From NCBI GenBank assembly GCA_035455265.1, contig DATIFK010000084.1, forward strand, positions 1 to 5,153: a stretch of 5,153 nt of DNA. Direction: 5' to 3'. Shown here in pieces: positions 1-5,153 of the stretch (position 1 is its first letter; every line of letters starts with the position of its first letter). Source of the DNA: MGOM01 sp035455265. Lineage in GTDB: Bacteria; Chloroflexota; Anaerolineae; Anaerolineales; E44-bin32. Under the pieces are notes generated by a model. The model did not search any database. It was not told the origin of the DNA and saw nothing but the letters and a program-made list of their open reading frames with translations. Position numbers and translations under genes: made by a program.

Positions 1-171
1 TCCACCGCCCATCTGGCGGTTGGCGTCGTGCATGAAGTTGATGTAGTCCCACGGGATTTCGTGCTCGTGGTCGTCGTAGTAGCGCGCCACGGGCCGCATC
101 ATGTTCTCGGCGACCATCGTCATCAGGTTGACGGTGTGCTGGATCTTCTCGGGCATCTCAAAGCTGATCAT
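1..171 (-). CDS. Acyl-CoA dehydrogenase, N-terminal fragment (cut by window edge)
   Basis: Only the first 57 codons are in the window; the frame is open to base 1. The start is the ATG at 171-169, chosen because a GGAGGA ribosome-binding site lies 5 nt upstream (177-182 on the plus strand). The peptide begins MISFEMPEKIQHTVNLM and continues with a helical, Met-rich stretch, then the segment RPVARYYDDHEHEIPW (residues 26-41). This resembles the N-terminal helical domain of one subgroup of acyl-CoA dehydrogenases, FAD flavoproteins that oxidise acyl-CoA to trans-2-enoyl-CoA. That match is family recall, not a search. It follows another ACAD-family gene on the same strand, with about 200 nt of hairpin-rich DNA between them, so the two products probably work as a pair. 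The FAD-binding and catalytic regions lie outside the window, so activity and substrate cannot be judged. Confidence 0.8.
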   Translation of the reverse strand, partial: MISFEMPEKIQHTVNLMTMVAENMMRPVARYYDDHEHEIPWDYINFMHDANRQMGGG

Positions 172-176
172 CGGTG

Positions 177-182
177 TCCTCC
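177..182 (-). promoter_or_regulatory. Ribosome-binding site of the downstream ACAD gene
   Basis: GGAGGA on the minus strand, 5 nt before the ATG at 171. It fixes the start of the partial ACAD gene. It also shows that this gene has its own translation signal despite the structured DNA just upstream. Confidence 0.75.
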
Positions 183-183
183 A

Positions 184-355
184 GCCCTCACCTCCCTGCC
201 CCCTCTCCCTCGGGGAGAGGGGGTGGAGGGTTTTGGGGATGGGGGCGGGTAAGCCGCCCCCATCCCCCAAAGTCGTCTTTCCCCTCCCCCTGCGAAGGTC
301 CCCAAGGCGCGGGGCACGCGCATGCAGGGGGAGGGGCAAGGGGTGGGGGTGCAAA
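184..355. repeat. Triple-hairpin palindromic intergenic element between the two ACAD genes
   Basis: This purine/pyrimidine-skewed, very GC-rich stretch fills almost the whole gap between the two ACAD genes and contains three perfect inverted repeats in a row. Hairpin 1 has 11-bp arms (199-209 CCCCCTCTCCC and 213-223) with a 3-nt loop. Hairpin 2 has 14-bp arms (235-248 GGGGATGGGGGCGG and 254-267) with a 5-nt loop. Hairpin 3 has 13-bp arms (281-293 CCCCTCCCCCTGC and 324-336) with a 30-nt loop. The outer flanks (about 186-210 and 327-350) are also loosely complementary. Short C-rich/G-rich palindromes of this style recur as dispersed REP-like intergenic repeats in many high-GC bacteria; that this is such a copy is inference. 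No U-tract follows any stem on the minus strand, so it does not look like a classical terminator. Open frames across it are low-complexity Pro/Gly/Arg and not credible genes. Confidence 0.75.
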
Positions 356-368
356 GGGGCTGCATTCG

Positions 369-1460
369 CTACACCATCGCCAGTCCGGCGAAGGAGGCGA
401 TGCCGCGACCGTTGCGCATCCACCGTTCCACCGGGTGCTCGCGTATGTAACCGTGACCGCCGAGGATCTGTACGGCGCGGTCGGTCACCATCATGGCCAT
501 GTCGGAAGCGCCGATCAATGCCAGGTAGGCCGAAGCGGCGGCATCCTGGCCGGCGTCCAACTTCCAAGCCGCTTCCCAAACCAGCAGCCGGATCGCCTCG
601 ATTTCGATGGCCATCTCAGCCAGCGAAAAGGCGATCGACTGCTTGTGGGCGATCGGCGTCCCGAAAACCTCGCGCTCTTTGGCGTAGGCCACGGCGTAGT
701 CGTAGGACGCCCGGCTCAAGCCCACCGCCAACGCCGCCGCCGCCACCTGCGCGGCGGCGATCAACGGGGCCGGATCGTGGCCCGAGGCGCCGCCCAGCCG
801 CGCCTCTTTGGGAACATGAACCGACGCCAGGCGGACGGGGAACATAGGGAGCGCCCCCAGCCCGAGCCTCTTCTCGCGTTCGCCGATCGACAGGCCTTCG
901 CTCTTCGGTGGGACAAGGAAGGCCTGCGTCTTGCCTTCGAAGGCCGCGTAGACGATCAGGCCTTCGGCCCGGTCGGCGAATGGCACCATCGTTTTGACGC
1001 CGTCGAGGACGTAGCCGCTGGCGTTGGTCTTCGCCGTCGTCCGCATCTCGCCGGCATAGAAATCGAAATCGGGTTCGACGAAGGCGGCGCCGTACGGTTT
1101 CCAGCTACCTTCGATAACCGGCGGCAGGAGCGAGTTTTTCTGCTCCTCCGTCCCGGCCAACAGCAGCGGCAAGGCATACGTCGCCGGGGCCATGACCGCC
1201 AGACCCGCGGCGACATCGCCGTTGCCGAGCTCCTCGGCGGCCAGGGCGCCGGTGACAGCCGAGTGTTCTCCCATGCCTCCGTACGCCTCGGGGATGCTGG
1301 CCTGCAGGACGCCTAGATCCCAGCCCTTTTGAATCAGGGCCGGCGGCAATTCGCCGCTTTCGTCGGCCTCGTGGGCCGCGGCCCGCAGGTCGTTCGAGGC
1401 GAAGCGCTGAACGGCTTCCGTGAGCATGCGTTGTTCTTCGTTGGGTTCAAAGCCGTACAT
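369..1460 (-). CDS. Acyl-CoA dehydrogenase family protein, probable non-catalytic partner subunit
   Basis: A 363-residue protein, slightly shorter than the usual 380 or so for ACADs. The start MYGFEPNEEQRM is set by the strong ribosome-binding site GGGAGGAG (1468-1475), 7 nt upstream; the frame stays open further upstream, but that part overlaps the preceding gene. Visible ACAD parts are an N-terminal helical domain (about 1-115, with EAYGGMG at 58-64) and a middle beta domain (about 120-225), where AAFVEPDFDF (125-134) replaces the usual TEPxxGSD and LDGVK at 152-156 matches the family's xxGxK. A C-terminal helical domain follows, with KEREVFGTPIAHKQ (261-274, the flavin-contacting RxxFG...Q region) and QILGGHGYIREHPVERWMRN (331-350). 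At the C-terminus, where many ACADs have the catalytic Glu in a YEGT-like motif, this protein has SFAGL, with Ala at 358. The alternative Glu site in the isovaleryl-CoA type (helix G, about residue 237) also appears to be Ala. Its start overlaps the end of the MBL gene by 14 nt, and a second ACAD gene follows. It is therefore probably one half of a heteromeric ACAD. Family assignment is firm; loss of the base is inferred without an alignment. Confidence 0.92.
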   Translation of the reverse strand: MYGFEPNEEQRMLTEAVQRFASNDLRAAAHEADESGELPPALIQKGWDLGVLQASIPEAYGGMGEHSAVTGALAAEELGNGDVAAGLAVMAPATYALPLLLAGTEEQKNSLLPPVIEGSWKPYGAAFVEPDFDFYAGEMRTTAKTNASGYVLDGVKTMVPFADRAEGLIVYAAFEGKTQAFLVPPKSEGLSIGEREKRLGLGALPMFPVRLASVHVPKEARLGGASGHDPAPLIAAAQVAAAALAVGLSRASYDYAVAYAKEREVFGTPIAHKQSIAFSLAEMAIEIEAIRLLVWEAAWKLDAGQDAAASAYLALIGASDMAMMVTDRAVQILGGHGYIREHPVERWMRNGRGIASFAGLAMV

Positions 1461-2589
1461 CGGGATGCTCCTCCCGGGCGCCGCCGGGTGCGGCTCCCCG
1501 GGCCAACCGCGCCGACGCCCGACGCCCCGCCCCAGCCTCACGCACGGCTGCGGCCAGGTCTGACGGTTCGCGGCGAAGATAGCGAAGCGGTTCGGCCGAC
1601 TCATCGTCCAGAGCTTCTGGGTTCGCCAATCCGACAGCGCCCGTCTGCGTCAGATGCTCGACATGCGCGCCGGTCTCCTCGATCGCCAACAAGGCGTGAT
1701 AACCCGAGGCGCCGGGGAACAGCCGATCCGACAGCTCGGCCATCGTCATCGGCGCTTCGAGGAATGTCAGGACGCGCTCCAGCCTCTCGGCATGGAGCGC
1801 CTCGATCGCTTCCACCCGGCTCCCCAGGTCGTCCATCGGGATTCCGTGGCCGCCCAACGTAACCCGCACCGCGGCGGCGAGCGGCTTCAACTTGGCGAGC
1901 GACTCCAGATAGTGGCCAAGTCCGGTGTAAGGACTCAGGACTTCCGGCGCTTGATGCGGGCTGATGTGCGGAAGGACCTGGTCTCCGGCGATCAGGATGT
2001 CGTCGAGCCGGATCACGACCTGGCCCGGGCAGTGCCCAGGCACGTGCATCAACTCGAGCGGCCCGACGCGCATCCCGGCCGCCCGGTAGGTGAAATCCAC
2101 CGGCTGCGACTCGTACAGATTCTTCCAGACCAGATACAGGTCCATCAGGTCTTCGCGTCGCCTGGGATCGACGCCGGCTTCGGACAGAAACCGCCTCAGC
2201 CGCTGGGCGACGACGGCCAGCCGCTCGTGATGGAACATGACCGTCGGGCGATCCAGCTCGTGGACTCCCACCGGGGCCTGCGTGCGCTGACGCACGAACC
2301 CGAGGCCGCCGAAGTGGTCGATGTGACCGTGGGTTAGCAGGACATGCGTCAGGGAATCCCAGCCCACGCGCTCGCCGAAGTCCCGCCGCACGGCTTCGAG
2401 GGCAGCCTCCAGATCGGCGTCGCTGTCGAGGTAGCCCGATCCGACGTCGACGAGCGCGACGATGTCGTCGGCGATGACCAAATGGGCGTATCCGTTGAGG
2501 CCGGGGAACAGCCGCAGCGGCAGGCGGTAGACCCGGCCGCCGCGCGCCGTCGTATGCCGTTCAGGCGCGCCGGGATGAGCTTCGCCCAT
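1447..2589 (-). CDS. Metallo-beta-lactamase-fold hydrolase with C-terminal helical/winged-helix-like region
   Basis: A 380-residue protein with a complete MBL metal site: THGHIDH (86-92; His87, His89, Asp91, His92), His186 in VPGHCPG, Asp203 in AGDQVL and His248 in GGHG. This is the order of ligands in dinuclear-zinc hydrolases of the glyoxalase II/LACTB2-like branch, which cleave thioesters, esters or lactones. A helical insert (about 115-165) between the motifs may shape the substrate pocket. Residues about 255-330 are helical and could be the small winged-helix region often found at the C-terminus of this branch. The last 35 or so residues (from about 345) are Ala/Arg/Gly-rich and look like a poorly constrained tail; they overlap the ribosome-binding site and first codons of the ACAD gene. 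The start ATG at 2589 overlaps the tetR end by 29 nt and has AAAGGA (2600-2605) upstream. No signal peptide is seen, so it should be cytoplasmic. The operon context suggests an acyl-CoA or related ester substrate, but this is not shown by sequence. Confidence 0.9.
   Translation of the reverse strand: MGEAHPGAPERHTTARGGRVYRLPLRLFPGLNGYAHLVIADDIVALVDVGSGYLDSDADLEAALEAVRRDFGERVGWDSLTHVLLTHGHIDHFGGLGFVRQRTQAPVGVHELDRPTVMFHHERLAVVAQRLRRFLSEAGVDPRRREDLMDLYLVWKNLYESQPVDFTYRAAGMRVGPLELMHVPGHCPGQVVIRLDDILIAGDQVLPHISPHQAPEVLSPYTGLGHYLESLAKLKPLAAAVRVTLGGHGIPMDDLGSRVEAIEALHAERLERVLTFLEAPMTMAELSDRLFPGASGYHALLAIEETGAHVEHLTQTGAVGLANPEALDDESAEPLRYLRREPSDLAAAVREAGAGRRASARLARGAAPGGAREEHPDVRL
1468..1475 (-). 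promoter_or_regulatory. Strong ribosome-binding site that sets the ACAD start
   Basis: GGGAGGAG on the minus strand, 7 nt before the ATG at 1460. It lies inside the last codons of the MBL gene, so the ACAD can be translated by coupling or independently. It supports the start at 1460 over the longer open frame reaching 1604. Confidence 0.8.
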
Positions 2590-3148
2590 CCGCCAGCAGT
2601 CCTTTCAGGAAGAGGTCGGCGAACTGATCGGCCAGCGCCCGCGGGTGCAACCGGCCGTTGGCGCGATACCAGGTGATCAACCAGTTCTGCACACCGAGCA
2701 AGGCGAAGGCCGCGACCGTCGGGTCGACGTCGCGGAAGGCGCCGGCCTGGACTCCCTCGAGCACCACTTTGCGCCACAGGCGATCGAAGCGATCGCGGCG
2801 CTCGATGTGCGCCTCGCGCAGAGGCGGTTCCAGGCTGCGATGCTCCAGCAGCAGGACAGCGGCCAGATCGGCGTCGGAGGTCAGCCGTCCGATGTACGCT
2901 TCCATGGCCGACCGAAGCTTCTCGTCCGGCGCCATGTCGGAGTCGAGTACGGTTTGCAGTTCGCCGATCAGGCGATCCAGCGCCGCGTCCAGGATGGCGG
3001 CCAGGATTTCCTGCTTGCCGGCGACATGGTGGTAGAGCGACGCCTTCTGCAGCCCGACGGCGTCGGCGATATCCTGCATCGACGCGGCGTGGTAGCCCTT
3101 TTGTCGAAAGATCTGCGCCGCCGTCTGGATGATCTCGGAGCGATTCAT
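2561..3148 (-). CDS. TetR/AcrR-family transcriptional regulator (KstR2/FadR-like)
   Basis: A 195-residue one-domain regulator of typical TetR length. The N-terminal DNA-binding domain begins MNRSEIIQTAAQIFRQKGY; the helix-turn-helix is at about residues 24-45 (MQDIADAVGLQKASLYHHVAGK), with the characteristic Tyr-His-His at the end of the recognition helix. The C-terminal ligand domain contains LLLEHRSLEPPLR (99-111) and LLGVQNWLITWYRANGRL (150-167). These recall regulators such as KstR2 and other fatty-acid or steroid CoA-ester sensors, so an acyl-CoA ligand is likely (inference). The ATG at 3148 is preferred because TetR proteins begin just before this helix. A possible 34-residue upstream extension from a TTG at 3250 would be encoded by repeat DNA and has no ribosome-binding site. 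The site before the chosen ATG is itself weak. It is first in the operon and has a palindromic operator on its promoter, which indicates autorepression. Confidence 0.93.
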   Translation of the reverse strand: MNRSEIIQTAAQIFRQKGYHAASMQDIADAVGLQKASLYHHVAGKQEILAAILDAALDRLIGELQTVLDSDMAPDEKLRSAMEAYIGRLTSDADLAAVLLLEHRSLEPPLREAHIERRDRFDRLWRKVVLEGVQAGAFRDVDPTVAAFALLGVQNWLITWYRANGRLHPRALADQFADLFLKGLLADGRSSSRRA

Positions 3149-3178
3149 CGAGCCCCGATTCCCTTGGGCCCCCTCCGC

Positions 3179-3227
3179 CGAGCCCTCGCCAGCCGAAGGG
3201 CTGAGCGAAGCCGAAGCCTCGGGCTCG
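3179..3227. repeat. Short repeat with dyad symmetry in the tetR leader
   Basis: The segment has outer inverted arms CGAGCCC (3179-3185) and GGGCTCG (3221-3227), and an inner arm pair AGCCCT (3181-3186) and AGGGCT (3197-3202). It also has a direct repeat AGCCGAAG (3191-3198 and 3209-3216), 18 bp apart. It sits in the untranslated leader between the operon promoter and the tetR start. The composition resembles dispersed GAAGCC-type intergenic repeats of high-GC genomes, but a second copy is not present here, so this is tentative. It could also form an RNA structure affecting tetR translation. Confidence 0.4.
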
Positions 3228-3270
3228 CCTGCGGGGGTACCCGTGAGCAACTAACTACGGGGATGCGACC

Positions 3271-3290
3271 TCTACCGACCGGTCGGTAGA
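3271..3290. promoter_or_regulatory. Probable TetR operator, perfect 20-bp palindrome
   Basis: TCTACCGACCGGTCGGTAGA equals its own reverse complement. The core ACCGACCGGTCGGT is a style of palindrome seen for several TetR-family regulators of fatty-acid or aromatic-CoA metabolism. It begins 3 bp downstream of the -10 box of the minus-strand promoter and covers the expected start of transcription (about 3287), so a bound repressor would block initiation. The most likely binder is the TetR protein encoded immediately downstream. It lies about 180 bp upstream of the malic enzyme start. Confidence 0.85.
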
Positions 3291-3293
3291 ACC

Positions 3294-3323
3294 ACTATAG
3301 CATGGGACTTCCTCCAGGGTCAA
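3294..3323 (-). promoter_or_regulatory. Sigma70-type promoter of the tetR-MBL-ACAD operon
   Basis: On the minus strand, the -35 box TTGACC (3323-3318, one mismatch to TTGACA) and the -10 box TATAGT (3299-3294, one mismatch to TATAAT) are separated by 18 nt. The predicted start is near 3287, inside the palindromic operator, which leaves a leader of about 140 nt before tetR. These boxes stand out as AT-rich in very GC-rich surroundings. Confidence 0.75.
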
Positions 3324-3387
3324 GCCGCTCGTGCCCCCTCCAACGGGTGAGTCTCCAAATCGGTGCCGCCGGAGCCGCGCCCCGGAT

Positions 3388-3408
3388 CGCACCTCCCCTC
3401 CCGGTGCG
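3388..3408. repeat. Small inverted repeat upstream of the malic enzyme
   Basis: CGCACC (3388-3393) and GGTGCG (3403-3408) are 6-bp arms around a 9-nt pyrimidine loop, just upstream of the candidate malic enzyme promoter. It could be a minor regulator site or chance in GC-rich DNA. Confidence 0.25.
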
Positions 3409-3414
3409 GGGATT

Positions 3415-3423
3415 TGATACGAT
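3415..3423 (+). promoter_or_regulatory. Candidate extended -10 promoter of the malic enzyme gene
   Basis: TGATACGAT on the plus strand fits an extended -10 element (TG, one base, then TACGAT, 4 of 6 matches). It would start transcription near 3430 and give a leader of about 43 nt. No good -35 box is seen at the right distance (about 3395), so this is a weak call. Confidence 0.3.
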
Positions 3424-3460
3424 GGACCAACGCGACCCTCCACCCGGCGCGGTTCAATCC

Positions 3461-3466
3461 AAGGAG
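3461..3466 (+). promoter_or_regulatory. Ribosome-binding site of the malic enzyme gene
   Basis: AAGGAG, 6 nt before the ATG at 3473. It fixes the start of the malic enzyme, whose peptide then aligns with the usual family N-terminus. Confidence 0.8.
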
Positions 3467-3472
3467 CTCAGG

Positions 3473-5153
3473 ATGTCGATCACGCGCGACGAGGCCCTCG
3501 AGTACCACCGCCGCGGCCGCCCCGGCAAGATCTCCGTCACCCCCACCAAACCGCTGGCGACCCAGCGCGATCTCTCGCTCGCCTACACGCCGGGCGTCGC
3601 CCAGCCGGTCCTCGAGATCGAGCGCGATCCGTCGACCGCCTACGAGTTCACCGCCAAGGGCAACCTCGTCGCCGTCGTCACCAACGGCACGGCCATCCTC
3701 GGCTTGGGCGACCGCGGCCCGCTGGCTTCCAAGCCGGTCATGGAAGGCAAGGGAGTGCTGTTCAAGGTCTTCGCCGACGTCGACGTCTTCGACATCGAGA
3801 TCGACGCGCACGAGCCCGAAGACGTCATCCGCGTCGTCGCCGCCCTGGCTCCCACCTTCGGCGGCATCAACCTGGAGGACATCAAGTCGCCGGAGTGCTT
3901 CGTCATCGAAGAACGCCTCAAGGCGATGCTCGACATCCCCGTCTTCCACGACGACCAGCACGGCACGGCCATCATCTCTGGAGCAGCCTTGCTCAATGGG
4001 CTGGAACTTGTACGCAAGGACATCGGCGCCATCCGCGTCGTCGTCTCGGGCGCCGGCGCCTCGGCCATTTCCTGCAGCGAGCTGGCCGTCCGGCTGGGCG
4101 TCCGGCGCGAGAACATCGTCTTGGTGGACACCCGCGGCGTGGTCCACAAGGGTCGAGGCGAAGGGATGAACGTCTACAAGGAACGTTTCGCCGTCGACAC
4201 CAAGGCCCGCACGTTGGCCGACGCCGTGCGCGGCGCCGACGTGTTCTACGGGCTGTCGGCCGCCGACGTGCTGACGCCCGAGATGGTCCATACCATGGCC
4301 GAGCGGCCGCTGATCTTCGCCATGGCCAATCCCGATCCCGAGATTCGGTACGAAGTAGCCAAGCAAGCCCGGCCGGACGCCATCGTCGCCACCGGCCGCA
4401 GCGACTACCCGAACCAGATCAACAATGTGTTGGGCTTCCCGTTCATCTTCCGCGGCGCCCTGGATGTCCGCGCCCGGGCCATCAACGAAGAGATGAAGGT
4501 CGCCGCGGCGCGGGCCCTGGCCGAGCTGGCCAAGCAAGATGTGCCGGATAGCGTCCTGCAGGCTTACGGCGTCGATGCGCTCAAGTTCGGCCCCGAGTAC
4601 ATCCTTCCGAAGCCGTTCGACCCGCGCGTCCTGTTGTGGGAGTCGCCGGCGGTAGCCAAAGCCGCCATGGAGACGGGCGCGGCGCGGATCCAGATCGATC
4701 TGCGTTCCTACCGCCACGAACTGTCGCTGCGCCAGGGAAAGGGCATGCGGGTGCGGCAGTTCATCGTCAACCGGGCGCGCCAGGCGCCGAAACGGATCGT
4801 GTTCGGCGAAGGGGAAGAAACCAAGATCATTCGGGCGGCGGCGCGCGTGCTCGAAGAAGGCATCGCCACGCCGATCCTGCTCGGGCGGCCGGAGGTGGTC
4901 GCCGAGAAATCGGCGGCCCTCGGCCTACCCCTGAGCTGCGCCGTGGTGAACCCGCGCAGCTTCGAGCGCCTGGAGAAGTTCGCCCAGGCCTACTACGATC
5001 GACGGCAGCGCCAGGGGATCACCCTCGCCCAGGCGCTGTCCCGCGTCCAGCAGCGCAACGTCTTCGGGCCGATGATGGTCGCCATGGGCGAGGCCGACGC
5101 TTTCGTCTCGGGCCTGACCTATGAATACCCGGAGGTCATCCGCCCGGCCCTCG
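3473..5153 (+). CDS. maeB: NADP-dependent malic enzyme with phosphotransacetylase-like domain, 3' end missing
   Basis: The frame from ATG 3473 is open to the window edge: 560 codons of a protein normally about 750-770 residues long. It decarboxylates malate oxidatively to pyruvate, making NADPH and CO2 in the cytoplasm. The N-terminal malic domain has AYTPGVA (37-43, catalytic Tyr38), EGKGVLFKVFADVDVFDIEI (91-110, conserved Lys residues) and the metal-binding residues in GGINLEDI (130-137, Glu135/Asp136) and FHDDQHGTA (158-166). The NAD(P) domain has GAGASA (193-198) and the conserved NPDPE (286-290) and GRSDYPNQINNVLGFPFIFR (308-327). A linker (about 385-425) leads to a phosphotransacetylase-like domain from about residue 428 (KRIVFGEGEETKIIRAA, 440-456; FGPMMVAMGEADAFVSGLTY, 531-550). 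In the MaeB family this C-terminal domain has lost transferase activity and mediates oligomerisation and acetyl-CoA regulation (known of family). It diverges from the TetR operon and has its own ribosome-binding site. Identification is firm; cofactor choice is by family. Confidence 0.96.
   Translation, partial: MSITRDEALEYHRRGRPGKISVTPTKPLATQRDLSLAYTPGVAQPVLEIERDPSTAYEFTAKGNLVAVVTNGTAILGLGDRGPLASKPVMEGKGVLFKVFADVDVFDIEIDAHEPEDVIRVVAALAPTFGGINLEDIKSPECFVIEERLKAMLDIPVFHDDQHGTAIISGAALLNGLELVRKDIGAIRVVVSGAGASAISCSELAVRLGVRRENIVLVDTRGVVHKGRGEGMNVYKERFAVDTKARTLADAVRGADVFYGLSAADVLTPEMVHTMAERPLIFAMANPDPEIRYEVAKQARPDAIVATGRSDYPNQINNVLGFPFIFRGALDVRARAINEEMKVAAARALAELAKQDVPDSVLQAYGVDALKFGPEYILPKPFDPRVLLWESPAVAKAAMETGAARIQIDLRSYRHELSLRQGKGMRVRQFIVNRARQAPKRIVFGEGEETKIIRAAARVLEEGIATPILLGRPEVVAEKSAALGLPLSCAVVNPRSFERLEKFAQAYYDRRQRQGITLAQALSRVQQRNVFGPMMVAMGEADAFVSGLTYEYPEVIRPAL

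Noticed and set aside
199..267. Rho-independent terminator between the ACAD genes
   Set aside because: The stems are strong, but no run of U follows them on the minus strand, and the downstream gene has its own good ribosome-binding site in the same direction.
174..1316. A 380-codon plus-strand frame opposite the complete ACAD gene
   Set aside because: Its first part translates the hairpin repeat and the rest is the complement of ACAD codons; no domain or ribosome-binding site supports it.
1461..1604. A 48-residue N-terminal extension of the complete ACAD
   Set aside because: The extension is Arg/Gly/Pro-rich, overlaps the MBL tail in another frame, and the strong ribosome-binding site at 1468-1475 supports the internal start at 1460.
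1654..2337. A 227-codon plus-strand frame opposite the MBL hydrolase
   Set aside because: It is antisense to an intact MBL motif set and its His/Arg/Gln-rich composition is typical of a shadow frame.
2713..2726. A second TetR operator inside tetR (CGACC, 4 nt, GGTCG)
   Set aside because: It only partly resembles the ACCGACCGGTCGGT core, has a spacer absent from the main site, and lies in conserved coding sequence; likely chance in GC-rich DNA.
2645..3289. A 214-codon plus-strand frame opposite tetR
   Set aside because: It mirrors the TetR coding sequence and ends within the operator; no family resemblance.
3320..4717. A 465-codon open frame on the minus strand opposite the malic enzyme
   Set aside because: It is antisense to a gene with unmistakable malic enzyme motifs, is rich in Asp/Gly/Val/His as expected from the mirror of GC-rich codons, runs through the divergent promoter region and shows no known motif.

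Overview
This is a GC-rich window (strong G/C preference at third codon positions) from an unidentified, probably environmental, bacterium. No rRNA, tRNA or other taxonomic marker is present. The gene types (paired acyl-CoA dehydrogenases, a KstR2/FadR-like TetR regulator, a hybrid malic enzyme) and the CCCCTCTCCC-type palindromic intergenic repeats fit several high-GC lineages (Chloroflexota, Methylomirabilota/Rokubacteria, Myxococcota/Desulfobacterota-like), but I cannot choose among them from this sequence.

Layout. The left two thirds (1-3148) is a four-gene minus-strand operon, read from right to left. It holds a TetR-family regulator (3148-2561), a metallo-beta-lactamase-fold hydrolase (2589-1447), an acyl-CoA dehydrogenase-family subunit (1460-369) and the first 57 codons of a second acyl-CoA dehydrogenase (171 to beyond position 1). 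The first three genes overlap end to start by 29 and 14 nt, which suggests translational coupling. The last two are separated by about 200 nt of strongly palindromic, repeat-like DNA with three hairpins. On the plus strand, diverging from this operon, is a MaeB-type NADP malic enzyme with a phosphotransacetylase-like C-terminal domain (3473 to beyond 5153, cut by the window edge).

Regulation. The divergent intergenic region (3149-3472) holds a good sigma70-type promoter for the minus-strand operon (TTGACC, 18-nt spacer, TATAGT). A perfect 20-bp palindrome, TCTACCGACCGGTCGGTAGA, starts 3 bp after the -10 box and covers the expected transcription start. This is the arrangement expected for an autorepressing TetR regulator. 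A second repetitive, dyad-containing stretch lies in the tetR leader.

How the parts may work together (inference). The operon looks like an acyl-CoA-responsive catabolic unit: TetR senses a CoA ester, the two ACAD subunits carry out an alpha,beta-dehydrogenation, and the MBL hydrolase acts on a thioester or other ester. The complete ACAD subunit appears to lack the catalytic glutamate, which points to a heteromeric enzyme with the downstream ACAD. The malic enzyme next door, which makes pyruvate and NADPH and in this family is tuned by acetyl-CoA, is metabolically compatible, but nothing in the sequence shows shared control. I see no mobile element with a transposase, no CRISPR array and no defence or secretion system.
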